Shown here: positions 32,260-43,341 of the stretch, one piece after another
Position numbering within the stretch: the first letter of the stretch is position 1
Layout of the letters: each line of letters opens with the position of its first letter
From: Chinchilla lanigera
Taxonomy: Eukaryota; Chordata; Mammalia; Rodentia; Chinchillidae
Reading direction: 5' to 3'
Length of the DNA: 64,000 bases
Assembly: GCF_000276665.1 (NCBI RefSeq)
Contig: NW_004955473.1
Location: forward strand, 1,441,886-1,505,885
The notes under the pieces: model-generated
The model's database searches: none
Seen by the model: the letters and a program-made list of their open reading frames with translations, nothing else
What the model was told of the DNA's origin: nothing
Program-made: the position numbers and the translations under genes

Positions 32260-32392
32260 GACTCAGGAGGAAGAGGCAGGAGGATTGCAAATTCAGGCCT
32301 GGCCTGGACATATTAGTTAGAATCTATCTCAAAATAAAAATCAAAAAAGGCCAGGGTTGTAGCTAAGTGGTAGAGGACTCTAGTGCTGTAAA
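32260..32392 (+). repeat. B1-ID SINE, 5'-truncated
   Basis: 'gactcaggaggaagaggca', 'gaatctatctcaaaataaaa' and 'ggttgtagctaagtggtaga'. It abuts the LTR exactly, consistent with the LTR having removed or displaced the SINE 5' part. Confidence 0.7.
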
Positions 32393-32708
32393 GAGGGGGG
32401 TGGGATGGCACAGAGAAGTAGGCCAGGAATGAGAACAGTTCTAGACCCTCCCTGCAAGTCAGAATAGAGGCCAAAAGGTTTGTAGGGAGAAAAGCTGAAG
32501 AGACTCCAGGAGACTGCTGCCTCCAAGCAAGGCTCTGCTGCCAGGAACCTTCCCTATGGCCATGGACAAAGAGGGCCTCACAAGATGCACTCTGGAAAGG
32601 GTGATGACATCATCATCATATACTGTGTACACTGCTACCCGCTGGAAAGAGAACACAGTTTAGTTGGATTTGGAGAAACACACAGCCTCGCAGACATCTA
32701 AAGCCAGG
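32393..32708. other. No recognised feature
   Basis: Unrecognised sequence between two MaLR LTRs. Confidence 0.4.
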
Positions 32709-33171
32709 TGTTATGGCTTATGTCTAGATGGCCCTCCAAAGCCTCGTGTTGTACTAAGTGGGGCTTTCCAGAGGTGGCTGGATCTACAGCACATGATACT
32801 GGGATTAAATGTGTGTGTGATTACTAAATTAGTCCACTGATTGGTGTGGCATAATTCTGGGTGTGGACAATGGGAAGGCCCACCCTGTGTGTGAGTGCTA
32901 ACCGCCCTAAGGGTGTGAAGCCTGGATAGAACACAAGGGACAGAAAGATGGCTGCTGTCCTCACTTGTCACTTGATGCTTCCTACTTTGCTGCCTTCTGC
33001 CAATCATGAACTGTTTCTCCGCTGCAATGCCCCTCTGCCATGCCACCCCGCCTTGGAGCCAGCCAACTATGAACTGAAACCTCTACAAACTGTGAGTTAA
33101 ATAAGCCTTTTCTCCTTTAACTTTGGGTGTCAGATATTTTGTCTTAGCAATGAGAAACAGTAACTCAGACA
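32709..33171 (+). mobile_element. Solo LTR, ERVL-MaLR class
   Basis: TG start 'tgttatggcttatgtctaga', 'cttggagccagccaactatg', 'gaactgaaacctctacaaac', and CA end 'taactcagaca'. Flanks 'ccagg' (32704-32708) and 'cctgg' (33172-33176) match in four of five bases. It is nearly full length with both termini intact. Confidence 0.93.
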
Positions 33172-33765
33172 CCTGGCTACGAATGGAGGGGCAGGCACAA
33201 CGGTCTGCTCAGTACCTTCCCTAGAGCCAAGCAGGCCCATTTGTATGGCAAGAGGGTATGCCACACCTTTGATCCTAAAGGAGCAAGATGAGTCACCCTT
33301 CAATTTCTGTTCTAAATCCGTGCTTAAAATTTACTTTAAATGTTTTATGATAAGGGATACAGACTCTTACTTAGTGCAGTTTCTAAGGATTTTTTTCTAC
33401 TGAAGCAATTTGTGAATGTTGCAGGGTGTTAGAAGACTAGGCTTTAGTGAAGGAAATAAATTGTGTTTTCAAATCCCAAGTAGCACAGAGCTAGCAGGTA
33501 TCACTGGAAACATCTGAAGGAAGGAAAAGTTGCTCAACTTCTCTACTTTCACCTAGAGTTTGATGTTTGAGATTGGGAAACCTTTAGTAACAGGGCCTCA
33601 GGGTTTCATCTCCAAACCCTTTAGTGAAAAGTGCTTCACTTCGGGGTTCCAGTGTGTGCTAATACAGCTGAAAACAGCTCAGGAAGCCCAGTGAGCATAC
33701 AGGTACCACACTCTGTCCTCCTCTGATCACGGTCCTGTTATGGAAATAGGGAGAACTGGGCTAGA
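33172..33765. other. No recognised feature
   Basis: Nothing recognised. Confidence 0.4.
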
Positions 33766-33767
33766 GC

Positions 33768-33850
33768 AGGGTTCAGCCAACCTTTCCTGTGAAGGGCCAG
33801 ATAGTAAACGATGTAAGCAATGTAGACCACTGATGGATCCCACCATAATT
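33768..33850. mobile_element. hAT-type DNA transposon end fragment
   Basis: 'gcagggttcagccaacctt' followed by 'tcctgtgaagggccagatag' and 'taaacgatgtaagc' is the end of a common ancient mammalian hAT-Charlie type element. Only one end is left. Confidence 0.65.
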
Positions 33851-33854
33851 TCCT

Positions 33855-34552
33855 TTGTCTCATTTCTTATGGTGTTATTGAGATATAATTTGCATACGCA
33901 ATTCACCCATTGAAAGGGTAGAATTCGTTGGTTTTTCCTATACTTGCTATGTTGTACAACCATCCCCACAATCAAGTTTACGTTTTCATCGCCGCACACA
34001 CACAAAGCAAACCTGTACTCACTGTCTTCACTCCTGTTTTTCTCGCATCACCCCCAGCTCTAGGCGAGCACTAATTGACTTCTTGTCTATAAATTTGCCT
34101 ATTCTGCTCATTTTGTATAAAAAAAATCATAAAATAAGTAACATTGTGTGTCCGGTTTTTCTCACTTGGCATAATATTTTCAAGGTCCATATATGTGGTA
34201 GCATGCATCAGTACTCCATTCTTTGTTATGACTACTCCATTGTATGAATTTATCTTTTAAATTATGTGTATTATTAATTTATCAGTTGATGGATATTTAA
34301 GGTATTATGAAAAATGTTGCTATGAACATTCATATGCAAATTTTTGCGTGGAACTATGCATTCACTTCTCTTGGGGATATATCTATCAGTGGAGTTTTTG
34401 AGTCATACAGTAGCTCTATGTTTAATCATTTCAGGGACTGTCAAACTGCTTTCCAAAGTGACTGCACCGTTTTCCTGTTCCACCAGCAATGTATGAGGGT
34501 TTCAATTTCTCCACCTTCTCACTAGCACTTGTTCTTATCTATCATTTTATTA
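33855..34552 (-). mobile_element. Old LINE-1 3' end, minus strand
   Basis: 'gttattgagatataatttgc', 'caattcacccattgaaagg', 'gttgtacaaccatccccaca' (inverted old L1 3' UTR), then the inverted ORF2 tail with 'agcaatgtatgagggtttca'. Confidence 0.88.
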
Positions 34553-35700
34553 TGGGCACCCACACTGGGTATGAAGTAATATCCCCTGTGGGGTTTTATT
34601 CTACTTTTGGTTTTTTATTACTACATGCATTGCATAATGGCTACATTCCTTGTGGGGAGTTGGTATATGTACATAACGCATCTTCATTCTTTTTTTCATC
34701 CCCTTTGCCATGCATCCCTTCCCCTTCTCCATCTTTTGATCCCCTGTCCATTTAAACAAAATCTGTCTCCCCCTACTTGCTAATATCTGTGTTTTATTTT
34801 GATCCTTATTTATATTTTGGGTTTCTCATATGAGAGAAATCGTGGGGTATTTAAGTTTGAGTCTCTTATTTATTTCGTTTAACGTTGTGGTCTCAGGGTG
34901 CATCCATTTTCTTGCAAGGACTCAAATTTATCTTTATGGCAGAGTAGTACTCTGTTGTGCATAAATACATTTTCCTCATTCATCAGTCGATGGACATATA
35001 GGCTGCTTTCAAGATTTAGCTGTTATGAATTGTGCTGCTATACACATGAGTATGCATGTATTATTTTAATATGATGTAGCTGGGTCAAATGGAATTTGTA
35101 GTTGTAGGCTTTTGAGGAACCTCCATGCTGATTTCCATAGTGGTTACATTCCCACTAACAATGTAGAAAGGTTCCTTTTTCCCTGCAGCCTCACCAGCAT
35201 TTGTCATTGTTTGACTTCTTGATGACTGTCACTCTTTATAGAATGAGATAGAATCTAAATATTGTTTTAATGTACGTGTCTTTGATGGCCAGAAATGTTG
35301 AACATTTTTTGATAGATTTATTAGCCGTTTGTACTTCTTCAGAGAAATGTCTATAAATTTCATTTGCTCATCTTTTTATTGGGTCTAGTTTTTCTACCTC
35401 TTTATTTTCTCAAAGATGAAATTTCATAATCAAACAACAAGAGGATAATAATAGTTAAAATATTGTATATCATTATCTTCAAAGTAGTTTCTAAGAGTGC
35501 AAGACATTAACCACAAAGATTCTTATAAGAAAGAAACAAACAGGTAATAACACAAAACTTTCTTTTCAATGAACTAAGATAAGCTAGTAGTATAAATGAA
35601 ACAAATAAGCATATATATTAAAATATTTTTGAAGCAATGGAATATATAATTGGCAGAAGTATTTGGACTTCTCCCTACTTCTTGTTTATCTCTCTTAGTC

Positions 35701-35705
<5 letters not shown>

Positions 35706-35750
<45 letters not shown>
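35706..35750. repeat. (TA)n microsatellite
   Basis: Forty-five bases of pure alternating T and A inside the interruption of the minus-strand L1. Confidence 0.98.
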
Positions 35751-35752
<2 letters not shown>

Positions 35753-36418
35753 TTTTTCATGTAAGAGAAACAATTTTGAGTTCTTTATCTATTCTAGATC
35801 TTAGCCCTTTGTCTGAGGAATAGCTGGAAAAAATTTTCTCCCATTCTGTAGGCTGTCTCTTCACTCTGTTAGTTGTTTCCTTTGCTGTGCAGAACGTTTT
35901 TAATTTGATATAATCTCATTTGTTGATCCTTAGTACTACTTCATGTGCCATTGGGGTTCTGTTCAGAAAGTCCTTGCCTATGCCTCTGTCTTCAAGAGTT
36001 TTATCTTATTTTATCTTCTGGCAGACTAAGTGTTTTTGTTTTAACATTTGGATATTTGATCTGTTTTTATTTTAGTTTAGTACATGGTGTGATATATGGG
36101 TGCATATTCAATCTTCTGCATGTGGATGTCCAATTTTTCCCATCACCATTCATTAAAAAGATTATCTTTCCCACAGTGTATGTTTCTGGTCTCATTGGTC
36201 AATGATCAAATAACTCACTTACCTGGAAATGTTTCTGCATCCTCTGTTCTATTCCATCAATCCATATCTCTGTTTTTTGTGCCAATATCATACTGTTTTT
36301 ATCACTGTATACCTTCAAATCTGGGATAGTGATGCCTACTGCTTTGGTTTTGCCATAGGATTGCTTTTACTATTCTGGGTCTATTCTGATTCCACATCGG
36401 TTTTAGGAAAGTTTTCTT

Positions 36419-36503
36419 TTTTTTTTTTTTTGACCTGGAATCGAACTCAGGACCTTGTGCTTGACAGACAGGTGCTTATGCTGCTGAGCTATATCCCTGG
36501 CCC
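36419..36503 (-). repeat. ID SINE, reverse, perfect 15-base target duplication
   Basis: A T run (inverted tail), 'ctggaatcgaactcaggac' and 'tgctgagctatatccctgg'. Flanks 'taggaaagttttctt' at 36404-36418 and 36504-36518 are identical. The element sits in the minus-strand L1 and is younger. Confidence 0.97.
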
Positions 36504-36778
36504 TAGGAAAGTTTTCTTAAGATCTGTGAGGAATTGCTGTTGGTATTTTAGTTGGGATTGCATTAAATCTATATATCAGTTTTGGAAATATAGCTATTTT
36601 GACTATAATGGTTCTGCCTATTCAGGAATATGAGATCACTTTCCATTTTCTGATGTTCTCTTTAATCTTCTTTTTCAGAGTAATGCAATTTTTATTGTAG
36701 AGGTCTTTTGTTTTCTTGGTTAGGTTAATTCCTAAGAATTTAATTTTTCTTGATGCTATTGTGAATGGTATTGTTTCC

Positions 36779-37333
36779 CTATTTTTTTCTCAATAAGTAC
36801 ATTATTAATGTACAGGGATGCTGTTTTGTGTCAATTTTGTGTCCTGGTACATTGCTGAATTTGGTTATTAATTCTAGGAATCTTTTGGTGGAATTTTTTG
36901 AGTCTTGGAAGTAGAGGACCATGGCATCTGCCAATAATGTTCTGCATTCTTCCTTTCCTATACATAACTCTTTTATTTCTTTCTCTATGATGATTGTTCT
37001 GGCTACTGTGTAGAGTACTGTGTTGAATAGGAGTGGTGATAGTGGACATACTTGTCTTGTTCCTGATTTCAGAGGAGAAGGAAATCTTTCAGTTTTGCCC
37101 CCTTTTAGTATGATGTTGGCAGTAAGTTGGTTAGAAATGGCTTTTATCAGATTGAGATAAGGTCTTTCCATAGCTATTTTCTTCAGGAATAGATGTTGGA
37201 TTTTGGCAAAGGCTTTTTCTGTGTCTATTGAGATGAGCACATGATTTTTGTACTTGCTTCTCTTTATGTAATGAGTTACATTTATTGACTTGCATATGTT
37301 GAACCATCCTTGCATCCACTGGATAAAGCCCAC
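36779..37333 (-). pseudogene. LINE-1 ORF2 reverse-transcriptase remnant
   Basis: A 184-codon open remnant of the L1 ORF2 reverse transcriptase, the enzyme that copies L1 RNA at the nicked target. Visible motifs are motif A ('ISIDTEKAFAKIQH', with the catalytic D of SID kept), the motif B area ('SGTRQVCPLSPLLFN', where the usual glycine of RQG is valine) and motif C ('LADAMVLY' in place of the FADD-type motif, so the second catalytic aspartate is alanine). The change in motif C alone predicts an inactive enzyme. The frame ends at a stop downstream and has no start context. It belongs to the 34556-38530 L1. Confidence 0.9.
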
Positions 37334-38530
37334 TTAGTCATGGTATATGAACTTTTTGATGGTTTGTTATATTCTGTTTGCCGGTGTATTGTTGAGGATT
37401 TTTATGTTAGAGAAAATGGCCTGTAGCTCTTTTTTGGTTGAATCTTTGCCTGGTTTTGGAATCAGGCTAATGCTAGCTTACAGGAAGGACTTGGGAATAA
37501 TTTCCTTTCAATTTAATTGGTATTTAAGGAGTACTGGCATTAGATCTTGCCTCAAGTTCTTGTAGAATTCATCAGTGAATCCATTAGGTTGTGGGATTTT
37601 TTGGTTGGTAGGTTTTTTTTTTAATTACTGCTTCAGTTTCATTCCCTACTATTGGATTACTCAGGGGTCTTAAGTCTACTTGGTTCAGTTTGGTAATTCA
37701 TATGTGTGTCGGAATCTATTCATGTCTTCTGAGTCCTCCAGTTTATTGGCATTCAGGTTTGTAGAGTAGTTTTTAGTAATCTATTAGACTTTGGTGGTGT
37801 CCACTATGATTTTGCCTCTTCTTTTCAAACTGCATTGATTTGGTATTTTCTTTCCTTTTTGGTAGGATTGGCTGAGGGTTTGTCTATATTGTTTATTCTT
37901 TCAAAGAACCAGATCTTCAGTTTATTGATTTTTGTACTGTTTTTTAGTGTACATTTCATTGATTTCTGCTGTGATCTTTATAATGTATTTACTTGTACCA
38001 GCTCTAGATTCTGGATTTTTCTAAGACCTCGAGATGCATCATTAACTTATTTATTTGTGCTCACTCTGTTTTTCTTATGTGAGCAATCATAGCTATAAAC
38101 TTCTGTCTTAGGGCTGCTTTTATTGTATCCCACAAATTCTAGTATATTGAACTGGCATTATCATTTAATCTTAGGAACTGTCTTATTACTTCCTTAAATT
38201 CTTCTTTGACCCATTGATTACTCAATTGTGTATTATTTAATTTCCATGTGTTTCCATAATTTTCATGGTTTTCTGTACCATTGATTTATAGGTTCATTGC
38301 ACTGTGATTTGAGAGTATACATGGTAAAATTTTTATTCTTTTGAATTTACTTAAGTATGTTTTATTCGCTAGTATGCAGTCTATTTTAGAGAAAGGCCCA
38401 TGTGCTGGTGAAAAGAATGTGTATTCTGTTGTTGGGTAGAACACTGTATATATTTATTAAGTCCATTTGTTCAAAGGTTGAGACAGTTCCTTTTTCTCCT
38501 CATCCAAAGTTGATCTCTATTAATAGCACT

Positions 38531-39070
38531 TAAAAATTAGCAACCAACCCCTTCTCCAAGCAAGACTATCCACTGAGCCCCAATGTATAAAACAGATGAA
38601 ATTTTATAGCTTTCCATAAATAAGAGTGGCAGTCTCATTATCTGCCTGCAATTCCTTTACCATTGTGGTCCTTGAAACTTCTTTTTGTGATCGAGGCACA
38701 GTTTGAAAACCTTTAGATATGGTGCCCCAAGGTACTTTCAAACTCTGGTACACTAAGATTTGATCTGTCTAAGAAATATGTGAGAGATGAAACATTGGAG
38801 AGTAAAATAAGTCTTCTGATTGGTAAGGAGCAGTTGTACTAATGGATATAGTAACAGAGGATGAAATCAGCAGTATAGAAAGAGAACAGCAGGGTTCAGT
38901 GGACTGGCAAACAAAATGAGGGTGTTGAAGGAGGAAACTATGAACAAGTCAGATTTTAATCCAAAAGTAGGTAATACCATGAACTAAGGGTTTCTCTTTA
39001 GAAAAGGATAAAGGCAAGGATAAGCAATCTAAGCAAGTAAGTACTCATAAATGGGAAAAACTACCAAGCT
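38531..39070. other. No recognised feature
   Basis: Unrecognised sequence between the minus-strand L1 and the next plus-strand L1. Confidence 0.4.
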
Positions 39071-39074
39071 TCAT

Positions 39075-40720
39075 TATCTCTTTACAAGTTGTTTCATAGA
39101 TATATCGTCCTTGGGTAGAAATAACAGAACTTCTGGGAGGATGGAGGAGAGGTAAGCAGCAAAAAATGAACCTCTCCAAGATTCAGAACACAGACACTGG
39201 AAAATAACAACTTGGAAGAGAGTGAAAGGCGGGAGGTGGATCCTCAGGCCCAGGAAGGAGCTGAAGGGGAAACTGGAAGCAGCAGAGAAAGTAAGGAGAC
39301 AGAGTGCAGCGCATAAACAGGAGGAAAACTGCATTCCCCACACCCTGTGCTCCAAGCTTGTGGTATGAGAGAGAGGTATCAAATCTACAGACACACAGTG
39401 TGGGTGGGTGAGTCCAGAGGCCTCCAGGAAAAAATGCACCAGTGAAGTGAAGCAATGGACACTGTGTACTGCAACTGCCAGTGAATGACTTCAGTCCAGG
39501 TGACTGCTTGAATTCTCTGGAGAGATCTCAGGGCTCCCAGTTTTGAAATCCCACAGTAACTGGGTAAGGGACAGCTGTAGGAGACATCCAGGGTCAAGGA
39601 GCCATAGTTGGACTGGTGACGGCCACCCAGAGAGTTGCTGGCTGAATGACTCAGGCCTCAGCCCAATAGCCAGAAGCCAGGATCAGCCTGAACTTCTGAG
39701 GGGTTGAAAGCACCAGAATCAGCACCTCACCCTAAACTTGCTGCACACCTTCTGGGATTATCCAGTACCCATTCCTAATCCTAATGCAGATTTACTGAGA
39801 TTACCCAGCATGGATCTGGGCTCTGATTTGGACACTACCACAGAACTGCAAACACCAGAAGATAACCACAGGCTTAAAGTCACAGAGAAATTTATTTTTT
39901 ATCATGGCTTTTCTTTGATTTTTTAAAATTTTCAATTTTTTTTGCTTGATTTTTCTCAATTGTTTTTGTTTTTTTGAGAGTGAACATTGTTTTAATATTT
40001 TTGTTTCTTTTGCTCTTGTTTTTGTTTTTTCTTTTTTTCTTTCTCTCCTGTCTTCACCAGTTTTCCAAAGCTTGAATAATCTTCTTTTGCCCTTCAGCCT
40101 TTCTTCTAATCTATTTCCGTTTTTTATTTCTCTATTTCTTTCCTCTTAACCCTTTTAAATTTTCCCCCTGAAAATAAAATCACTAAGTGGATATTTACCA
40201 TATATAATTTTGTGATTGATTTTAGAGTTTGTTATGTAACTCTAAAGCTTGTACCTATGGTTAAAGGTGGTAAATTAATAGTTATCATAGTTTGTTATTT
40301 TCTGGACTGTGTTTGATACTATTGTTATTATTGACTGTACTACTTTAGCCAAGGAGACATAGTTGTTATGATCAGTTATTCTTCCATTAGGTCAGTACCG
40401 AGATTGGCTGAGTGTCATAAACAATACCATAGTTCACTACCAGAGAACTGGGTGCTAGGTGAAATAGACACCAAACCTTAATCTCTAACAAATCAAAGAG
40501 GCAAGACCTTGGAGACAGACTCACAAGCCAAAGGCCAGATATGTGCAGAAGATATCTCTGAAAAGTAATCATTTTCTAAAGATGTTTTCATACTAGTATC
40601 AAAGCTACCTACCTTAAGCAATTTACAAGCATCAATGCAGTAAACAATGTTTTAAAAAAGAGAAAATATGGAATCAAGATAAAACCCCAGAACTTTGGCT
40701 CACCCAAGGCAAATCCAGGG
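39075..40720 (+). mobile_element. LINE-1 copy A: 5' UTR-like leader
   Basis: A GC-richer section (39110-39860) with 'ggaggatggaggagaggtaa', short direct repeats and CpG-poor sequence precedes a T-rich stretch (39890-40165) and then ORF1. Copy B at 59170-61640 has the same layout (GC-richer leader, T-rich stretch, ORF1). Retention of the leader means copy A is not the usual 5'-truncated insertion. Confidence 0.65.
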
Positions 40721-40729
40721 GACATTGAG

Positions 40730-41640
40730 ATGGAAAAAATCAAAAGCCATCCACCTAGGACTTTCTGAAATGGTAGCAGCAGAAGTAGCAAAGCAAATGA
40801 ATGAGACTTTAGAAAAAAAATCAGAAATAATTGCACAGTTAACTAAACAGATAATGACTATAATGAAGGGCATAGTTAGTGAATCTAGAGTAAATATAGA
40901 TAAAAAAAAGAAAATGATAAGAAAATGATGCAAACCATGAATGCCCAACATAGGAAAGAACTAGAGGCCATAAAACAGATTTAAAAAGATATCAAAGAAA
41001 TTAAAAATTCTATTGAAGGTATACACAGTAGAATCCACCAATGTGAAGACAGAATATCAGATCTAGAAGCCAAGTCTGTGGTTAGTTATCATCAAATAAA
41101 AGGCTACTTAAAAATAGCAAGGGACCATAAAAAAATCAACTTAACAGCAATGAAGATATTTTTTATTATTTTATTTTAAAAATAAAAGTAGGAAAACATT
41201 AACACACAGACAACCTTTTACAAAACAGCAAAAGAAGTGTACAGACAATACAGAGTTACAAACAAAGTGGTAGGAAATTAACAATGCTTGTAATGAAGAT
41301 TAATAGGAGTCACTGAAAAATCAGAAGATACCACAAAGGACCTAAAAATCCTATTCACAAAAGTAATAACAGAAAACTTCCCAAGCATGTAAAAAGAAGT
41401 TGACATACAGTTAAGTGCAGCTTACCAAACTCCAATTAGGAGTGATCAGAAAAAAAACTACACCAAAGCATATACTAATCAAAATTCCAGAAACTCAACA
41501 CAAGAACAAAATATTAGAAGCTGTCAGAGAAAAGAAACAAATCACCTATAAAGGAAAACCCATCAGAATCACAGCAGATTTCACAGAACAAGCCCTTAAA
41601 TCAAGGAGAGTTTGAAGTAAAGCATTTCAAGCCCCAAAAG
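40730..41640 (+). pseudogene. LINE-1 copy A: ORF1 (broken)
   Basis: ORF1 encodes the L1 RNA-binding chaperone that coats L1 RNA in the cytoplasm. The start codon at 40730 opens 'MEKIKSHPPRTF' and then meets a stop. A long Lys/Glu-rich, probably coiled-coil part follows in shifting frames. The C-terminal domain is recognisable at 41430-41615 ('KKQITYKGKPIRITADF' and 'EQALKSRR'). The gene is split at 41158-41291 by an inverted L1 3' end and has several further frame breaks, so it is a pseudogene. Confidence 0.85.
41158..41291 (-). mobile_element. Short inverted LINE-1 3' UTR inserted in ORF1
   Basis: A T-rich head (inverted tail) followed by 'ggaaaacattaacacacaga', 'cagacaatacagagttacaa' and 'gtggtaggaaattaacaatg' is the reverse complement of the 3' end of the L1 at 23850-24710. 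The 9-base repeats 'aatgaagat' at 41149-41157 and 41292-41300 flank it and restore a continuous ORF1 when disregarded. Confidence 0.9.
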
Positions 41641-41886
41641 AAAACAGCCTCCAGCCCAGATTGATGTACCCTGCAAAATTATCTTTCAAAGTTAGTGGAG
41701 AAATAAGATACTGCCAAGATAAATAACTCCTGAAGGATTTATGACCACCAAATCAACACTCCAAAAGTTCTGAAGAATATTCCAGAATACAACACTTCCA
41801 TGAGTCCCAGTAGAATGAATCCACCAGATAAAGGAGGTAATTAAATAGAAGGCAAAGAACAGAACCAACAAGATGAAAATAATATG

Positions 41887-42680
41887 ATGAGGATAAGTCG
41901 ACACATATCAGTTATAACCATTAGTGTAAATGGTCTCAATTCACCAATCAAAAGAAACAGATTGGTAGAATGGATCAAGAAACAAGACCCAACAACATGG
42001 TACATAAGAGAAACACATTTAACTCAAAAGGAAATTCATAAACTAAAAGCTAAAGAATGAGAAAACAATACGTCATGACAGGAACCCAGAAAAAAAAGCA
42101 AGGGTAGCTATTCTATTTGCAGAAAAAGTGAATATCAAGACAAGACTGATCAAAAGAGACAAAAAAGATCACCACATACTTGTTCAGAGAAAAATACCAG
42201 AGAAAGAGATCATAATCATAAATAAGTATGCACCAAATAATAATGCACTCAATTATATGAAACAATCACCAATGGATACGAAAAATCAGATAAGCACCTA
42301 TACAACTGTAATGGGAGAACTCAATACCCCACTGTCACAGATAGATCAAGTAGATAAAATATTAACAGAGAAATATCAGAGCTGAACCAACTCATTGAAC
42401 AAAAGGATTCAGTAGATATCAATAGAGTGTTCCACCCCACAAGAGCAGAATACACCTTCTTTTTAGCAGCACATGGGACTTTCTCCAAACTAGACCACAT
42501 AGTATCTCATAGAACATGCTTAAGTAAATGCAAAGGAATTAAAATTATTCCATGCATATTATCAGATCATAGTACAGTGAAATTAAAAATCATTGAGAAA
42601 AGAAACCACAAGAACTACATAAACACATAAAAATTTATTAACACCCTCCTGAGCAACCAATAGGCCACAGATGAAATTTT
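41887..42680 (+). pseudogene. LINE-1 copy A: ORF2 endonuclease domain (broken, truncated)
   Basis: ORF2 starts at ATG 41887 with 'SVITISVNGLNSPIKR', the typical N-terminus of the L1 AP-type endonuclease, which nicks target DNA. 'VEWIKKQDPTTWYIRETHLT' follows, with the expected asparagine and E-T-H catalytic region (the usual first motif residues are present). The domain's end 'CILSDHSTVKLKI' keeps the S-D-H triplet. Frameshifts occur around 42060-42120 and 42380. Sequence 3' of the endonuclease is lost: at 42840 a different, older L1 begins. Confidence 0.88.
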
Positions 42681-42693
42681 AAAAAGAAATTAG

Positions 42694-42799
42694 GGGGCTG
42701 GGGATTTAGCTCAGAAGCACAGCACCTGCTTGGCAAGTGCAAGGTCATAAGTTCGATTCCTGGTACCAGAAGAAAAACAAAATAACAAAAAACAAAAGG
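42694..42799 (+). repeat. ID SINE with perfect 13-base target duplication
   Basis: 'gggctggggatttagctcag', 'cctgcttggcaagtgcaagg' and 'agttcgattcctggtacc' with an A/C-rich tail. Flanks 'aaaaagaaattag' at 42681-42693 and 42800-42812 are identical. Confidence 0.97.
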
Positions 42800-43078
42800 A
42801 AAAAGAAATTAGTTTCTGAATTAAATAATCATGTCAATACAACATCTTTATAATGAAAACAAAGGGGAAATCTATATAACTTTAGATTTAGCAGTGGTTT
42901 CTTGAATATGACACCAAAAGCACACAGAAAAAAAGAAAAAAATAAATAAATTGAAGGTTATCAGAATTTAAAACTTTTACACATGAAAGAATACTGTCAA
43001 AAGGGTGAAAAAAATCCACAAGTGGGAGAAAATGTTTCTCAATCATATATCTGAGAAGGGTATAATATCCAGTATATA

Positions 43079-43115
43079 GTGCTTGCTTTGGCAGCATATA
43101 TACTAAAATTGTAAC
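43079..43115 (+). pseudogene. U6 snRNA retropseudogene, 5' fragment only
   Basis: 'gtgcttgctttggcagcata' followed by 'tatactaaaattgtaac' matches the first 37 bases of U6 spliceosomal RNA with about five substitutions, mostly C to T or G to A. It is flanked by 'aatatccagtata' (43064-43076) and 'aatatctagtata' (43116-43128), a 13-base target duplication with one mismatch. The U6 sequence ends without a poly(A) tail. It cannot be a functional snRNA because the catalytic core and U4-pairing parts are missing. Confidence 0.9.
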
Positions 43116-43223
43116 AATATCTAGTATACACAAATGAACTGAAACTCAACGACAAAAAGACAAACAGCTCAATTAAAATGGATGAAGGATTTGAATAGAT
43201 ATTTCTTTTAAAAAGATATGCAA

Positions 43224-43341
43224 GGGCCAGGGATATAGCTCAGTGGCACAAGTGCCTGCCTGGCAAGTGCAAGGTCCTGAATTTGATCCCCAGTACCAAT
43301 AAAAAAAAAAAAAAAGAAAGAAAAGGAAGAAAAGAATGAAG
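43224..43341 (+). repeat. ID SINE with 11-base target duplication
   Basis: 'gggccagggatatagctcag', 'cctgcctggcaagtgcaagg' and 'gaatttgatccccagtacc' with a long A-rich tail. Flanks 'aagatatgcaa' (43213-43223) and 'aagatatacaa' (43342-43352) differ at one base. Confidence 0.93.

Larger units (their letters stand above)
34556..38530 (-). mobile_element. Long LINE-1 (3' UTR to mid ORF2), minus strand
   Basis: A near-continuous inverted L1 about 4 kb long. It runs from the 3' UTR (34560-34860), through 'atggcagagtagtactctg' and 'tctaagattta'-type ORF2 tail sequence, to the RT domain (36780-37350) and further 5' into ORF2 near 38500. It is interrupted by unrelated or L1 3'-UTR-like sequence at about 35405-35765 including an AT microsatellite, and by an ID SINE at 36419-36503. 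Stops and frameshifts make it inactive. The 5' part of ORF2, ORF1 and 5' UTR are missing. Confidence 0.88.

Noticed and set aside
43079..43115. Functional U6 snRNA gene
   Set aside because: Only the first 37 bases are present. No proximal sequence element or TATA box lies at the right distance upstream, and a target duplication marks a retrocopy.
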